A stretch of 64,000 nt of DNA from an uncultured Pontibacter sp. (GTDB taxonomy: Bacteria; Bacteroidota; Bacteroidia; Cytophagales; Hymenobacteraceae), in the NCBI RefSeq assembly GCF_947495565.1, contig NZ_CANLZM010000012.1, positions 1 to 64,000 on the forward strand, given 5' to 3'. The position numbers and the translations under genes were made by a program. Of this stretch, positions 18,298 through 27,686 are shown piece by piece. The notes beneath the pieces were generated by a model. The model did not search any database. It had not been told where the DNA came from and saw nothing but the letters and a program-made list of their open reading frames with translations. The first letter of the stretch is position 1; the number at the start of each line of letters is the position of its first letter.

Positions 18298-19281
18298 TCA
18301 CTTTAAGAAAGTCTGTATTGCCCTGTTAAAGGCCTCCGGCTGCTCAAACTGCAGCATATGCCCTGCTTGCGGCAGCATCACTACCTGGCTGTTTGGTATC
18401 CTCTCCTTACCGATTTCGGCCACAGCCTGCGTGGTAAGGTTCGGGTTAAGGTAGCGGTTCGGAATCAGGCTGTCGTTCTCCCCGAAAAGTATAAGCGTAG
18501 GCATCTGCAGCTGCGGCAGTTTGTCGTGCACCGGCTCATCTACCATCGCGGCCACGCCCTGCGCCACAGCTTTGCTATAGTCCGGAAACTGCGCTGCGCC
18601 CATCATCTCCACACGCTCTTCAACCATAAACTGCGCATCGGCAGGCATCTGGTAAAAGTTGAGGCTTATGTTGGCGGCAATTTGCTCAGGAGTAGTTTTG
18701 GCGATGCCTTCCGGGGTTACCGTAGCTTTGAACAGCTGCTTCTGCTGGTCTGTAAATGTCTCCAGGCCGGCAGGGGCGGCTAGTATCAGTTGCTGCACCC
18801 GCTCCGGTGCCTGCAGCGCAGCCGTTATGGCTATCTGCCCGCCCATCGAGTGGCCTACTAATACCGCTTGCTTAACTTTTAACTTATCCATTAGGGCCAG
18901 CACTGCACCGGCATAAGCTTTCATGCTTACTTGCGTGTTTACTTTAGATGATTTTCCGTAGCCGGGCAGGTCCAGGGCGATGGTGCGGTAGTTTTGGCTT
19001 AGTGTTTCGATGTTCTTGTTCCAGGCGGGCAAATAGCTGCCGAGGCCGTGAATAAAAACGAGTGTTTGCTGCCCCTGCCCCTGGTCCACGTAAGCGATGG
19101 TTTGGCCGTCCGGCAGCGTTACTTTCTGCACCGGGAATTTATACTTCAAGCCCTCAAAAACTGGGTCAGTAGCAGCCGTAGTTGCCGTTTCTGGTTTGGC
19201 AGCCGGTTGCTGGCACTGTGCGCTCAGGCTTAGCAGGCCTCCTAGCAGGAGCGTTAAGTATAGTTTAGACTTAGTTCTCAT
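18298..19281 (-). CDS. exported alpha/beta-hydrolase
   Basis: 327 residues with an N-terminal signal sequence. The region ends LSAQC, which resembles a lipobox but has Gln at -1, so lipidation is doubtful. The alpha/beta-hydrolase fold follows: oxyanion-hole HGLG near 79, nucleophile Ser145 in GHSMGG, an Asp in LFGEND near 270 and a His in QAGHML near 308. The catalytic triad looks complete. Its 3' neighbour in transcription is the TonB receptor, and its start overlaps the end of the symporter gene by 11 nt, so translation is coupled. An ester or oligo-hydroxybutyrate hydrolase role is inferred from the operon; sequence alone says only esterase or lipase type. Confidence 0.85.
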   Translation of the reverse strand: MRTKSKLYLTLLLGGLLSLSAQCQQPAAKPETATTAATDPVFEGLKYKFPVQKVTLPDGQTIAYVDQGQGQQTLVFIHGLGSYLPAWNKNIETLSQNYRTIALDLPGYGKSSKVNTQVSMKAYAGAVLALMDKLKVKQAVLVGHSMGGQIAITAALQAPERVQQLILAAPAGLETFTDQQKQLFKATVTPEGIAKTTPEQIAANISLNFYQMPADAQFMVEERVEMMGAAQFPDYSKAVAQGVAAMVDEPVHDKLPQLQMPTLILFGENDSLIPNRYLNPNLTTQAVAEIGKERIPNSQVVMLPQAGHMLQFEQPEAFNRAIQTFLK

Positions 19282-20809
19282 AAACAGGTTGCTTTACAGG
19301 TTCGGCAGGAACCTCTGCCACGGCAGGTTTCCTGAAAGTATAGTATAAAGAGAATCCGACAATAACGGAGGCAAGTATAGCCAGCGCAGCGGCAATGCCG
19401 GGGTTGCGCACCGGGGCATCCATATAAGAGGTAAGGCCGCCATAGTATACTGCAAAGTGCACCGCCACCGAAGTAAGCGAGGCAGCCACCGGCGCCACCA
19501 ACGGCACGCGCTTCAGGAACATGCCAAACAGCACCGGCACAAAAGCAGCCGAGAAGTAAGCATACACGCCATTCTGCGCAAAAATCCCCACACTCAGGTT
19601 CGGGTACAGCAGTTGGTCGAAGGTTAGTAGTATGGTTACCACAGCCAGTGCCACTATCACGAGGCGGTTAACTGCCACACTGCGTGCCTCCACCCTCGGG
19701 CCAAGCAAAGGCGTTAAAATATCTGAAGTAATGGTGATGGAAAGCGACTGGATAAGCCCCTCCAGCGTAGAAAGACCTGCCGATATCAGCCCCAGCACCA
19801 CCAGCAGCCCAATGTATACCGGGAACTCGCTCACCACGTAAGCCGACATAATACCATCCAGCGGAATAGCCTCGCCGTTGATGCTTAAATCAGGGAACGT
19901 AATGCGGGCGTAAAGGCCAACGATTACTACCAGAAAGAAAAGCGCCTCGGTAACAACGCCTACCAGCAGGTATAAATTTACGTCTTTCTCGTTTTTGAGC
20001 AGCAGTGATTTGGTGATGATGTGCGGTTGGCACACAATGGCCACCCCGATGATAATCTGGCAGAAGATAATCTCAAAATAATCGCGGAAGAGGAAGCTTT
20101 GCGGATTGATTGACTCTACCAGCAGCGGGTCTATAGCCGCCAGTTTATCTAGAAAGCCATGCACGCCGTTGCTGAAATGCTCGTAGCCAGAGCCCAGCAG
20201 TATGAAAGCCACTATTACCATCAGCACCGCCTGAATCATGTTGGTGTACACCATGGAGTTAGCGCCGCCAAACATCATATAGCCAAACACAAATACCACA
20301 ATGCTCACGCATACATACAGCTCGTTGACATTCAGCACACTGGCCAGCACCTTGGTAAGCCCCACACAGATAAGCACTATAAATGTAATCAGCAGCAGCG
20401 ACAGAAAGGCAAAGAAGATAGCATAACCACGGCTTTTGTACACGGAGCCCATCCATTGCGCCATGGTTTGCGCCTTTACGGCTGTGCCCATGCTCCGGAA
20501 GCCCTTGGTAAGTATAACCAGCGACAGGAGTGCGGCCGCCGGCAAAGCAATGGCCATCGAAATGAAGCCGCTCACGCCATACAGCGCCACAAAGCCGGGG
20601 TTGATAATAAAAGTAGCCGCGCTCGTCATGGAGGCAGCCAGAGCCAGCCCCACCGCCACTGGCGAGAAAGCCACGCTGCCTAAGGCGTAATCAGAGATGG
20701 AGCGGATGCGTAAAGCCCCCCGCACCACAAAGAAAAGTATAAGCGCAGCGTAAGCGATAACCAGTATCCAACCAGCCGTTGTAAGTTCAGAAGGGGCTAA
20801 GTCGTTCAT
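19271..20809 (-). CDS. sodium:solute symporter (SSS family)
   Basis: A 512-residue integral inner-membrane protein with about 13 hydrophobic helices. It has SSS-family features including ALAASMTSAATFIINPGFVALYG in the first helices and GLISAGLSTLEGLIQSLSITITSD near residue 350. I chose the ATG at 20809 (MNDLAPSELT...) over a TTG 11 codons upstream. The family imports solutes with Na+, and members near this one are often predicted for pantothenate, proline or monocarboxylates. As first gene of the 3-hydroxybutyrate dehydrogenase operon, a monocarboxylate such as 3-hydroxybutyrate is the best guess. The stop overlaps the hydrolase start. Confidence 0.87.
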   Translation of the reverse strand: MNDLAPSELTTAGWILVIAYAALILFFVVRGALRIRSISDYALGSVAFSPVAVGLALAASMTSAATFIINPGFVALYGVSGFISMAIALPAAALLSLVILTKGFRSMGTAVKAQTMAQWMGSVYKSRGYAIFFAFLSLLLITFIVLICVGLTKVLASVLNVNELYVCVSIVVFVFGYMMFGGANSMVYTNMIQAVLMVIVAFILLGSGYEHFSNGVHGFLDKLAAIDPLLVESINPQSFLFRDYFEIIFCQIIIGVAIVCQPHIITKSLLLKNEKDVNLYLLVGVVTEALFFLVVIVGLYARITFPDLSINGEAIPLDGIMSAYVVSEFPVYIGLLVVLGLISAGLSTLEGLIQSLSITITSDILTPLLGPRVEARSVAVNRLVIVALAVVTILLTFDQLLYPNLSVGIFAQNGVYAYFSAAFVPVLFGMFLKRVPLVAPVAASLTSVAVHFAVYYGGLTSYMDAPVRNPGIAAALAILASVIVGFSLYYTFRKPAVAEVPAEPVKQPVYEN

Positions 20810-21543
20810 GAGAGTTGGTGTTATAAGTGTAGCTTTGTTCAAATAATTTAAGCAATTATCTACATAGCGTCCTGCTTATACTTGCCAACTCGGTCAATTT
20901 TGAGGTGAAATAGGAAGTTCGTCAGGTGAGGTTTTTTGAGGGATGAGTGAGTGATTGCTTTTATATGGATTGACAAGGTTGCACAGAATGTTGCTTCTGC
21001 TGCCGTTGCTCTCATCGCTGGTGCGGCTTGCAGCTTCTGCTTTTTTATACTTTTTGTTTGTTTTGGCTATACTTGCATAGCCGCTGCTTCCCTCAACTGC
21101 TTATAAGTTATACTCTCTAGCCTCTGCTGCCCCTCAGCCTTACAAACCTATTGTTTCATTTCTGGCTTTGGCTCTCTCTGGCCCGGGAGGGCTCGTCCTC
21201 GGGCATCGCGCTGTCTACATTTCCTTTGCTCCTGCGTCGCAATTTCGCTGAAGCGAAACCGAAAATCTAGAAGGCGCTCAACCCAAGGACTGGGATCAGT
21301 TTTCTATAGCCACCGCTGACGGAGCTTGAATCGAACTCCCTCCCCTGTTTTGGGGGTAGGGGCCTCGATAAAGGGGAGGGCTGGGGCGGGGTAAAACTTC
21401 CCTCCTTAGGCTAGTGAGAACGGGAGTTCGAAACTAGCGAGCATAACTCTGAGGGGCTAGGGGTAATTGGAATCGGTGCTGCTAGACAGTACAACCTTCT
21501 AACTTTTAAACTCTCTAACCCCTAAATTACCAAACTCCTAAAC
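20810..21543. other. long intergenic region with interspersed repeat
   Basis: About 730 bases without a plausible gene. The left 150 bases should hold the promoter of the symporter operon. From 21153 on it contains a long copy of an intergenic repeat also found at 46573-46703 and, inverted, at 24652-24745 (separate entries). The right end (21496-21545) is a low-complexity run of CTCTAAC/AACTCC-like words ending at the stop of the LytTR regulator. Confidence 0.6.
21153..21409 (+). repeat. interspersed intergenic repeat, copy A (with 80-bp insert)
   Basis: Aligned with copy B at 46573-46703, the same order of blocks is seen: GTTTCATTTC..., the CCCGGGAGGGCTC block, CTCAACCCAAGGA.TGGGATCAGTT, then ATAGCC.C.GCT.ACGGAGCTTGA and ACTCCCTCCCCTGTTTT. 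Copy A carries about 82 extra bases (21195-21276) inside the GCTC word, including the small hairpin TTCGCTGAAGCGAA. The G-rich end (GGGGTAGGGGCCTCGATAAAGGGGAGGG) is matched in reverse by copy C. Confidence 0.75.
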
Positions 21544-22305
21544 TCATAAGATCTGCAGCCGCTTCAGCAGCGCCTCTTTGTGCGTGTTGCCAATCGGTAT
21601 TTGCTTGCCGCCGATCAGGATGTTGTTGTCTTCGATGGCCTCGATGGCCGTGAGGCGCACGATGTAGGAACGGTGCACGCGCATAAAATCTTTGCCTGGC
21701 AGGCGCTGCTCCAGGTTCTTCAGGCTTTGGCTCACGAGGTAGATATGCTGCGGTGTTTTGATGTTGCAGTAGATGTCCTGCGCCTCGGCCCACACAATAT
21801 CCTCTAGGGTTACCTTCTCCAGGCGGTTGCGCACTTTAACAAACAGTGCATTGTGCAGCAGGTAATTGTCGTTTTCTGCTGTAGTAGCCTCTGTTGGTGC
21901 GCTACTTATACTTGCCGGCTGCAGTTGCCGGGTGCTGGCGTTGTGTATGGCCACTTCAACGCTGCTTTGCAGGGTGCGGATATCGAACGGCTTTACCAGG
22001 TAAGCATGCGGGTTTGTCTTTTTTGCCCGGTCAATGGTCTCTTTGTCAGACAAGGCGGTCATGAAGATAAAAGGGATTTGGCTGGATTTGGCAAGTATAG
22101 CGGCCGTGTCAATGCCATCAAGTTTGCCTTCGAGGGTAATATCAAGTATAGCCAGGTCAGGCAGATGCTTGTGCACCTCCAGCAGCAGTTCCTCGCCAGA
22201 GCTAACCATAGCGCAAACTTCGTAGCCCAGCTCCTCCAGCGAAAAAGCCAGGTTCTGTGCAATTACCACATCATCCTCTGCAATAAGCAGTTTTACTTTT
22301 GCCAT
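21544..22305 (-). CDS. LytTR-family response regulator
   Basis: A 253-residue two-component regulator. The receiver domain (1-125) has the acidic pair E10-D11/D12, phospho-acceptor Asp55 (LAILDITLEG), Thr in FMTAL and Lys in LVKPFD. A short Ala/Thr/Gln-rich linker leads to a LytTR DNA-binding domain (about 150-253; VKVRNRLEKVTLEDIVWAEA, then DFMRVHRSYIVRL). I prefer the ATG at 22305 (MAKVKLLIAEDD), as upstream codons add unrelated sequence. It is divergent from the 7TMR-DISM kinase, 125 bp away, and the two probably form a cognate pair. Confidence 0.9.
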   Translation of the reverse strand: MAKVKLLIAEDDVVIAQNLAFSLEELGYEVCAMVSSGEELLLEVHKHLPDLAILDITLEGKLDGIDTAAILAKSSQIPFIFMTALSDKETIDRAKKTNPHAYLVKPFDIRTLQSSVEVAIHNASTRQLQPASISSAPTEATTAENDNYLLHNALFVKVRNRLEKVTLEDIVWAEAQDIYCNIKTPQHIYLVSQSLKNLEQRLPGKDFMRVHRSYIVRLTAIEAIEDNNILIGGKQIPIGNTHKEALLKRLQIL

Positions 22306-22429
22306 TTTTCCGGGTTTATACTTTATGCCTGGGCATTTAAAGCTCATCAATATATTAAATATAGTATAGATAAGAAAGCTGCCAGAGGGGTGTGTATGGT
22401 TTTATAGAGAAGAATTTGTAAATTGATAA

Positions 22430-24598
22430 ATGCATTTGCCACCTCTCCGGATATTCGTCCTTATCAGAATTAAGCTGCTTTGCCTGCTCCTGCTGCTAGC
22501 GGGAGCCGCTGCGGCCTATGCGCAAGCGCCTGATACTGTGCAGCTGCAGCCGGAGGAAGGGCAGGAAGTGCTGGCACCTCTACAGGTATACCACGACCAA
22601 AGCGGTAAGCTGAAACTGCAGGAAGTGCAGCAAAAACGTTTCTCCACTCTTGATACCACGGCCACCCTGCAGGCCGGCAAAACAGTGCATTGGGTGCGGG
22701 TGGTGCTGCAGAATAACACTGACCACGAACTAACGCGCTATCTCTACGCCGGCGACTGGAGCAAGCTGCAACTTTATACTTCGGAAGTTAACGGTACTTT
22801 TAAGGAGCGCCAGACTGGGCAGCTGCTTCCTGTGGCTGACCGCGATGTGTCCCAAAGCAAACCCTTGGTGCGGGTGCAGGTGCCGCCGCAAAGCCAAACG
22901 TTGCTCTACCTGCGCCTGCAGGGCGATATTAACCTCTATAAACCGCAACGCCTGAGCCTGCAGCTGCACACGCCGCAACAGATCGTGCATGCAAACAACC
23001 GCCGGCTTTTTGTGCAAGGCATTTTTATCGGGATTATTGTCGTGATGACGCTGTACAACCTGGTGCTTTTCTTCTCTGTGCGAGACCGCAGCTACTTATA
23101 CTATGTGCTGGCGCTGCTCGGCACTGGCTTATACTTTATGTTTTACCACGGGTTTGCGTTGGAGCTGCTATGGCCGAATGCGCCTTACTGGAATGCCCAC
23201 AGCTTCGCCTTTATCGTGACCTGCAACGGGCTGTTCCGGCTGCTGTTCACCAAAAGCTACCTGAATACCCGCCACACCATGCCGCGCTGGGACAAGCTCC
23301 TGACGCTGCTCTCGCTGCTCTACGCATTGCCTGTAGCCATGGGGCTGCTCTCCTACCTCACCCCATTAGACCTGCTGCAGGTTTGCGTGGACCTGATCGG
23401 TGTGATAGGCGGTGCTGTGCTGGTGGTGATGCTGCTGGTGGGGGTGGCGGCGCTGCGGCAAGGATACCGTCCGGCTTTATACTTCCTGATCGCGAACGTG
23501 TTTTTTGTGGTTGGGGCGCTTCTGTTCATACTTAAGGAAACGCATGTGCTGCCGAACACGCTGCTAACGGTGTACTCGGTGCAGGTGGGCATGGTGGCGC
23601 AGGTGGTGCTATTCTCACTTGGTCTGGCTTACAGGCTAAACACCGTAACAAACGAGCTGGCTGAAGAGGTGCTGGAGAATGAGCGGCTGGAGCGCGAGAA
23701 GGAGGTAGAGCGGAAACGGTTGGTAGAGCAGCAGAAAAAAGAGCTGGAGGTAATGGTAGCCAACCGCACTGCAGCCTTACGCCACAAAACGCAGGAGCTC
23801 AACGAGACAGTGCATCAGCTAAAAGAATCAGAGCACAAGCTGCTACGCCTTAACCAGCTTAAAGATCGTTTTTTCTCCATCATCTCCCACGATTTGCGCA
23901 CTCCGCTGGCAACGCTAGACTCGTTTCTGAACATCCTTATCAATTTCTCTGACCGCATGAAGCCGGAGCAGATGCAGAAACTGGCCAACCATACGCAGCT
24001 TTCGGTGCACAACCTGCAATCGCTGCTGGAGAATCTGCTGCAGTGGGCCGCTTCCCAAACCGCTTCCGACCAAAGTATGCGTTTTGAGCCAGAGGTGCTG
24101 CAGCTGCAAACATCGGTGCAGCGCAACCTAGAGCTGCTGCAAGACACAGCAGCTGCCAAGCAGGTAAGCTGGCAGGTGCAGCTACCCGAGAAGCTGCGCG
24201 TATATGCCGATGCCAACATGCTCGATTTTATCATCCGGAACCTGCTGCACAACGCTATAAAATTTTCTGGCGCAGGCGGCAAGGTATACTTGCAGGCAAC
24301 AGTGGCCGGAGGCATGGCAGAGGTGTCGGTGCGGGATGAAGGCGTGGGGATGACCAAGGACGTACTCCACTCGCTTTTTCATTCTGAGCATCCCGCTATA
24401 ACCAACAAAGGCACCTCCAACGAGAAAGGCACCGGCCTTGGGCTGCTGCTCTGCCGGCAGTTTGTGGAGCGCTGCGGCGGAAGTATACATGTGCAGAGCG
24501 AGACGGGCAACGGTAGCCGCTTCTGGTTTACCCTACCGCTGGCACCCACCAAAACAATCCCTAACCCGGAACGGAAGCTGGAAGAAGAGATTTTATAG
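22430..24598 (+). CDS. sensor histidine kinase with 7TMR-DISM input module
   Basis: 722 residues. A signal peptide (about 1-32) is followed by a periplasmic DISMED2-type beta domain at about 45-190 (HWVRVVLQNNTDHELTRYLYAGDW). Seven transmembrane helices span about 195-405 (FIGIIVVMTLYNLVLFFSVRDRSYLYY is typical of 7TMR-DISM). A coiled coil covers 405-475, then HisKA with His487 (ISHDLRTPLA), and HATPase_c with Asn608 (NLLHNAIKFSG), DEGVGM and GTGLGL boxes. It is an inner-membrane kinase; the periplasmic domain is thought to bind carbohydrates or other small ligands. It is divergent from the LytTR regulator and has no other regulator gene attached. Confidence 0.92.
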   Translation: MHLPPLRIFVLIRIKLLCLLLLLAGAAAAYAQAPDTVQLQPEEGQEVLAPLQVYHDQSGKLKLQEVQQKRFSTLDTTATLQAGKTVHWVRVVLQNNTDHELTRYLYAGDWSKLQLYTSEVNGTFKERQTGQLLPVADRDVSQSKPLVRVQVPPQSQTLLYLRLQGDINLYKPQRLSLQLHTPQQIVHANNRRLFVQGIFIGIIVVMTLYNLVLFFSVRDRSYLYYVLALLGTGLYFMFYHGFALELLWPNAPYWNAHSFAFIVTCNGLFRLLFTKSYLNTRHTMPRWDKLLTLLSLLYALPVAMGLLSYLTPLDLLQVCVDLIGVIGGAVLVVMLLVGVAALRQGYRPALYFLIANVFFVVGALLFILKETHVLPNTLLTVYSVQVGMVAQVVLFSLGLAYRLNTVTNELAEEVLENERLEREKEVERKRLVEQQKKELEVMVANRTAALRHKTQELNETVHQLKESEHKLLRLNQLKDRFFSIISHDLRTPLATLDSFLNILINFSDRMKPEQMQKLANHTQLSVHNLQSLLENLLQWAASQTASDQSMRFEPEVLQLQTSVQRNLELLQDTAAAKQVSWQVQLPEKLRVYADANMLDFIIRNLLHNAIKFSGAGGKVYLQATVAGGMAEVSVRDEGVGMTKDVLHSLFHSEHPAITNKGTSNEKGTGLGLLLCRQFVERCGGSIHVQSETGNGSRFWFTLPLAPTKTIPNPERKLEEEIL

Positions 24599-25033
24599 CT
24601 GCTGGGCAAGATAATGTGGCCGTTGAGTTTGTGAAGTGTTAAATGAAGTTACTCCTGCTTCTCCTTGTAAGGGAGGAGTTTTTACCTCACCCCAACCCTC
24701 TCCTTTTATCGAGGGCCCCTATCCCCGCTTGGAGGGAGCCAAAGCCAGAGCTGAAACAAGCCGCTTGTAAAGCCGTGGATCAGCGGCGGCTACAAAGTAT
24801 AGCTTTTTCCAAATCGCTGAAAGCAGCGGCTAAAGTATAATCTTAACAATAAAGTATAGCTGATATTAATTTACGAATAGCAACAAGAGTGGAAGTATAG
24901 CTAATCCTTAGAAGAACAGAAAATCTGCTTAAATCCCCCAGACGGGCACCCTTCTGTAATCATTTCTGTTGTAATGGCGTTATAAGGAGCTGAGCCGTTA
25001 GCTGGCGCTGCACAAAAACTGTATTTTAGTTAC
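24599..25033. other. intergenic region with inverted repeat copy
   Basis: About 435 bases. 24652-24745 is copy C of the interspersed repeat. A 65-codon frame (24643-24840) is built from that repeat and is not a gene. AAGTATA words occur at about 24797, 24833, 24853 and 24894. The promoter of the hybrid kinase is expected just before 25034; TATTTTAG near 25022 is a one-mismatch -7 box, but a -33 element is not clear. Confidence 0.5.
24652..24745 (-). repeat. interspersed intergenic repeat, copy C (inverted, partial)
   Basis: CCCCAACCCTCTCCTTTTATCGAGGGCCCCTATCC is close to the reverse complement of the G-rich end of copy A (21349-21395), and GGAGGGAGCCAAAGCCAG...TGAAAC matches the reverse complement of that copy's left end. 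The middle blocks are missing. Confidence 0.65.
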
Positions 25034-27673
25034 ATGAAGATATTCGGGGATAGCATTAAAACCAAAGTCGTGGTGGGCTTTACGCTGGCATTTAGTATTG
25101 TGGCGGCGGCCACTTACCTCACCTACACCAGCTTTACCAAGCTGCTCGACTCGGTTGAAGTACTTTCGCAGCCAAACGAAAAGTTGATAGAATTGCAGCA
25201 AACACTCTCCAGCATTGCCACTGCCGAGAGTGCTATCCGCGCTTATACGCTTACTACAAATGAGGAGCATTTCAGGGCTTACCTTAACCACCTCGATACC
25301 ATTCAAAGTCAGATAGACTCGCTTGAGCACCTCATGCAGGGGAGCCCCCGTGAGCAGGCGCAGGTAGACTCTGTTTCGGCACTTTTGCAGAAAAAGCAGG
25401 AGAGCCTGAACCTGTATGTAGCACTCAAGAAACAGCAGAAAGAGAGCACCTACTCCAGCAAGGCCATGCGTCAGATCGCTTCTACAGCCAAGCAAAAGCC
25501 CCTTTCCACCACTATCCGCAAAAGCACCACCACCACCATATCAGATCGCTTAAATTTAAATGGCACTGACGAAGACCCCACACAGGAGCCGCCGCAAGTG
25601 GAGGAGAAAGAGGACAGAAGGGGGTTTTTCGGTAAGCTCTTTTCTAAAAAGGAGAAGCCAGCCCATGAGCTTCCGCCGCCGCCAAAGGTAATTATGCCAC
25701 AGCTACAGGTAAAGCAGGAAGTACAGATAGACACCAGTATAGCCAATGTGCCAGTTGCCCCGCTTAACCAGGTGCGCCGCATTCTGCACAACGTACAGCG
25801 CGAAGCCGATGAGCAGGCGCAAAAGCTTCAGGCCAAAGAACTAGCGCTGCTGCAGCAGGACAAGCAGATCATGGACCAGATCCGGGCTATGATGTATGAA
25901 CTGGAGCGGCATGAGCAGGAAAAGGCTGTGCTAAACTCTAACCAGGCCCGCGAAGTAGCCAAGGAAACCTCGGGTATTATGCTTGCCATAGGGGTGCTGG
26001 GCCTCGGCAGTGGCGTTGCTTTTATACTTATTATTCTCCGTGACCTAACACGCAGCAACAACTATAAATCAAGGCTGATACAAGCTCAGAAAGAGGCTGT
26101 AAAATTAGCCCGTGCCAAAGAGGCCTTTGTAGCCAATATGAGCCACGAAATGCGCACTCCGCTTAATGTAGTGCTTGGGTTTACGCAGCAATTGCGCCAT
26201 ACGCCGCTTCAGGCACAGCAGGCTGAGCATCTGCAAGCCATAGACGGAGCCGGGCAGCACCTGCTCCACATTGTAAACGATGTACTGGACCTGTCTAAGA
26301 TGGAGGCGGGCAAACTGCAGATTAACCCTACCACCTTTAGCCTGCGCCAGCTACTCATGCAGGTGGAGCAAGCTTTTGCGCTGAAGGCATCCAGCAAAAG
26401 TATAAACCTTAACTTCTGCACTTCCCCTGACATACCGGGCAATCTCTGCGCCGACGCCCTGCGCCTGAAGCAGGTGTTGTTTAACCTGGTGGATAATGCG
26501 ATAAAGTTCACCCATCAGGGGCAGGTAAAGGTAGATGTTAAACTGCGCAGCCGCCGCCGTAGCCGCGTGGCGTTAAGTATAGTTGTGTCTGATACAGGCA
26601 TAGGTATTCCGCAAGAGCGCCTGCAGCATGTGTTCGGAGAGTTCAACCAGGCTGATGATTCTATCCTGCGCAAGTATGGCGGAACCGGTTTGGGCTTGCC
26701 AATTAGCAAAAAGCTGGTGGATATGCAGGGAGGCACGCTTACTGTAAGCAGCGAGTATAACGTGGGCACGACATTTATGATTGTGCTTCCGATGCAGGTA
26801 TCTCAAGAAGAAGTACCTGCGCTTCCAGCCGAAGCTGTTCCTGTGCCCGCTGCCTTCACAGGCTTTAAAGCCTTGGTGGTGGATGATGATGCCTACAGCC
26901 GCACTCTCTGTGATCTGATCCTTAGCCGCTGGGGCATGCAGGTATACTTAGCCAACGATGGCCAGGAGGCGCTGGCGCTTGTGCGCGAGCATTCGTTCGA
27001 TATTGTGCTAACAGACATTCAGTTGCCTGGCATGAGCGGCAAAACCGTGGCCCGTAACATTCGCAAGCTTGACAAGCAGGTACCGATCATCGCACTTACA
27101 GCCAATATATTAAGCAACGATGCGGGCTTCTTTAAAAACTCAGCCATTACGGGCCATGTTTTAAAACCATTCACAGAGCAGGAACTTCATCAGAAGTTAG
27201 CAGAGGCACTGCCTGTAGAACAGCTTACACCGCAGGCACAGCAGCAAAACGCTGTTACTACAGCTACGCCAAGCGATGCTCCGGAAACACCCGCATCCAA
27301 AGAAGAAAATCTGTACGAGTTAAGCGAAATGCGCCTCTTTACCGGGGATGATCACCAGGCATTAGCCGCTGTACTGGAGGTGCTGGTGCAGGACCAGGAG
27401 CAAAACCTGGAGCAGCTAAAGCAAGCCGCCCAAGCACAAAACTGGGAGGCGGCCGGCAACATGGCGCATAAGATGCTCACTGCCTTCAAACACTTAAAGG
27501 CCCATTCTGTTACGCCCCATTTGCTGCAGTTGGAGCAGGTGCTGCATACAGGCCAGCAAGAAGGTACCGCGCTGCAACAAGCCGTTGAGGCCGTGCAGCC
27601 GCAGGTAAAGCAGGTGCTACACGCACTGCAAAAAGAAATAGAAAGTATAAATGCGATGGCGGAGGCAGGTTAA
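25034..27673 (+). CDS. hybrid sensor histidine kinase (CHASE3-like, HisKA, HATPase, REC, Hpt)
   Basis: 879 residues. Transmembrane helix 1 is at about 10-30. A helical extracytoplasmic CHASE3-like region contains a long Pro/Lys-rich insert at about 150-245 (RRGFFGKLFSKKEKPAHELPP). Helix 2 is at about 312-333. Then come HisKA with His371 (NMSHEMRTPLN), HATPase_c (NLVDNAIKFTH, DTGIGI, GGTGLGL), a receiver with Asp661 (LTDIQLPGM), and a C-terminal Hpt with His812 (NMAHKMLTAFKHL). The full His-Asp-His chain points to a multistep phosphorelay whose final receiver is elsewhere. The gene is convergent with the sigma-54 regulator, with only 13 bp between stops. The insert is unusual for a periplasmic segment. 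Confidence 0.92.
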   Translation: MKIFGDSIKTKVVVGFTLAFSIVAAATYLTYTSFTKLLDSVEVLSQPNEKLIELQQTLSSIATAESAIRAYTLTTNEEHFRAYLNHLDTIQSQIDSLEHLMQGSPREQAQVDSVSALLQKKQESLNLYVALKKQQKESTYSSKAMRQIASTAKQKPLSTTIRKSTTTTISDRLNLNGTDEDPTQEPPQVEEKEDRRGFFGKLFSKKEKPAHELPPPPKVIMPQLQVKQEVQIDTSIANVPVAPLNQVRRILHNVQREADEQAQKLQAKELALLQQDKQIMDQIRAMMYELERHEQEKAVLNSNQAREVAKETSGIMLAIGVLGLGSGVAFILIILRDLTRSNNYKSRLIQAQKEAVKLARAKEAFVANMSHEMRTPLNVVLGFTQQLRHTPLQAQQAEHLQAIDGAGQHLLHIVNDVLDLSKMEAGKLQINPTTFSLRQLLMQVEQAFALKASSKSINLNFCTSPDIPGNLCADALRLKQVLFNLVDNAIKFTHQGQVKVDVKLRSRRRSRVALSIVVSDTGIGIPQERLQHVFGEFNQADDSILRKYGGTGLGLPISKKLVDMQGGTLTVSSEYNVGTTFMIVLPMQVSQEEVPALPAEAVPVPAAFTGFKALVVDDDAYSRTLCDLILSRWGMQVYLANDGQEALALVREHSFDIVLTDIQLPGMSGKTVARNIRKLDKQVPIIALTANILSNDAGFFKNSAITGHVLKPFTEQELHQKLAEALPVEQLTPQAQQQNAVTTATPSDAPETPASKEENLYELSEMRLFTGDDHQALAAVLEVLVQDQEQNLEQLKQAAQAQNWEAAGNMAHKMLTAFKHLKAHSVTPHLLQLEQVLHTGQQEGTALQQAVEAVQPQVKQVLHALQKEIESINAMAEAG

Positions 27674-27686
27674 AGCCTCCTGCCAA

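Noticed and set aside
24643-24840. 65-codon frame after the 7TMR-DISM kinase
   Set aside because: It is made from copy C of the interspersed repeat and would change frame in other copies.
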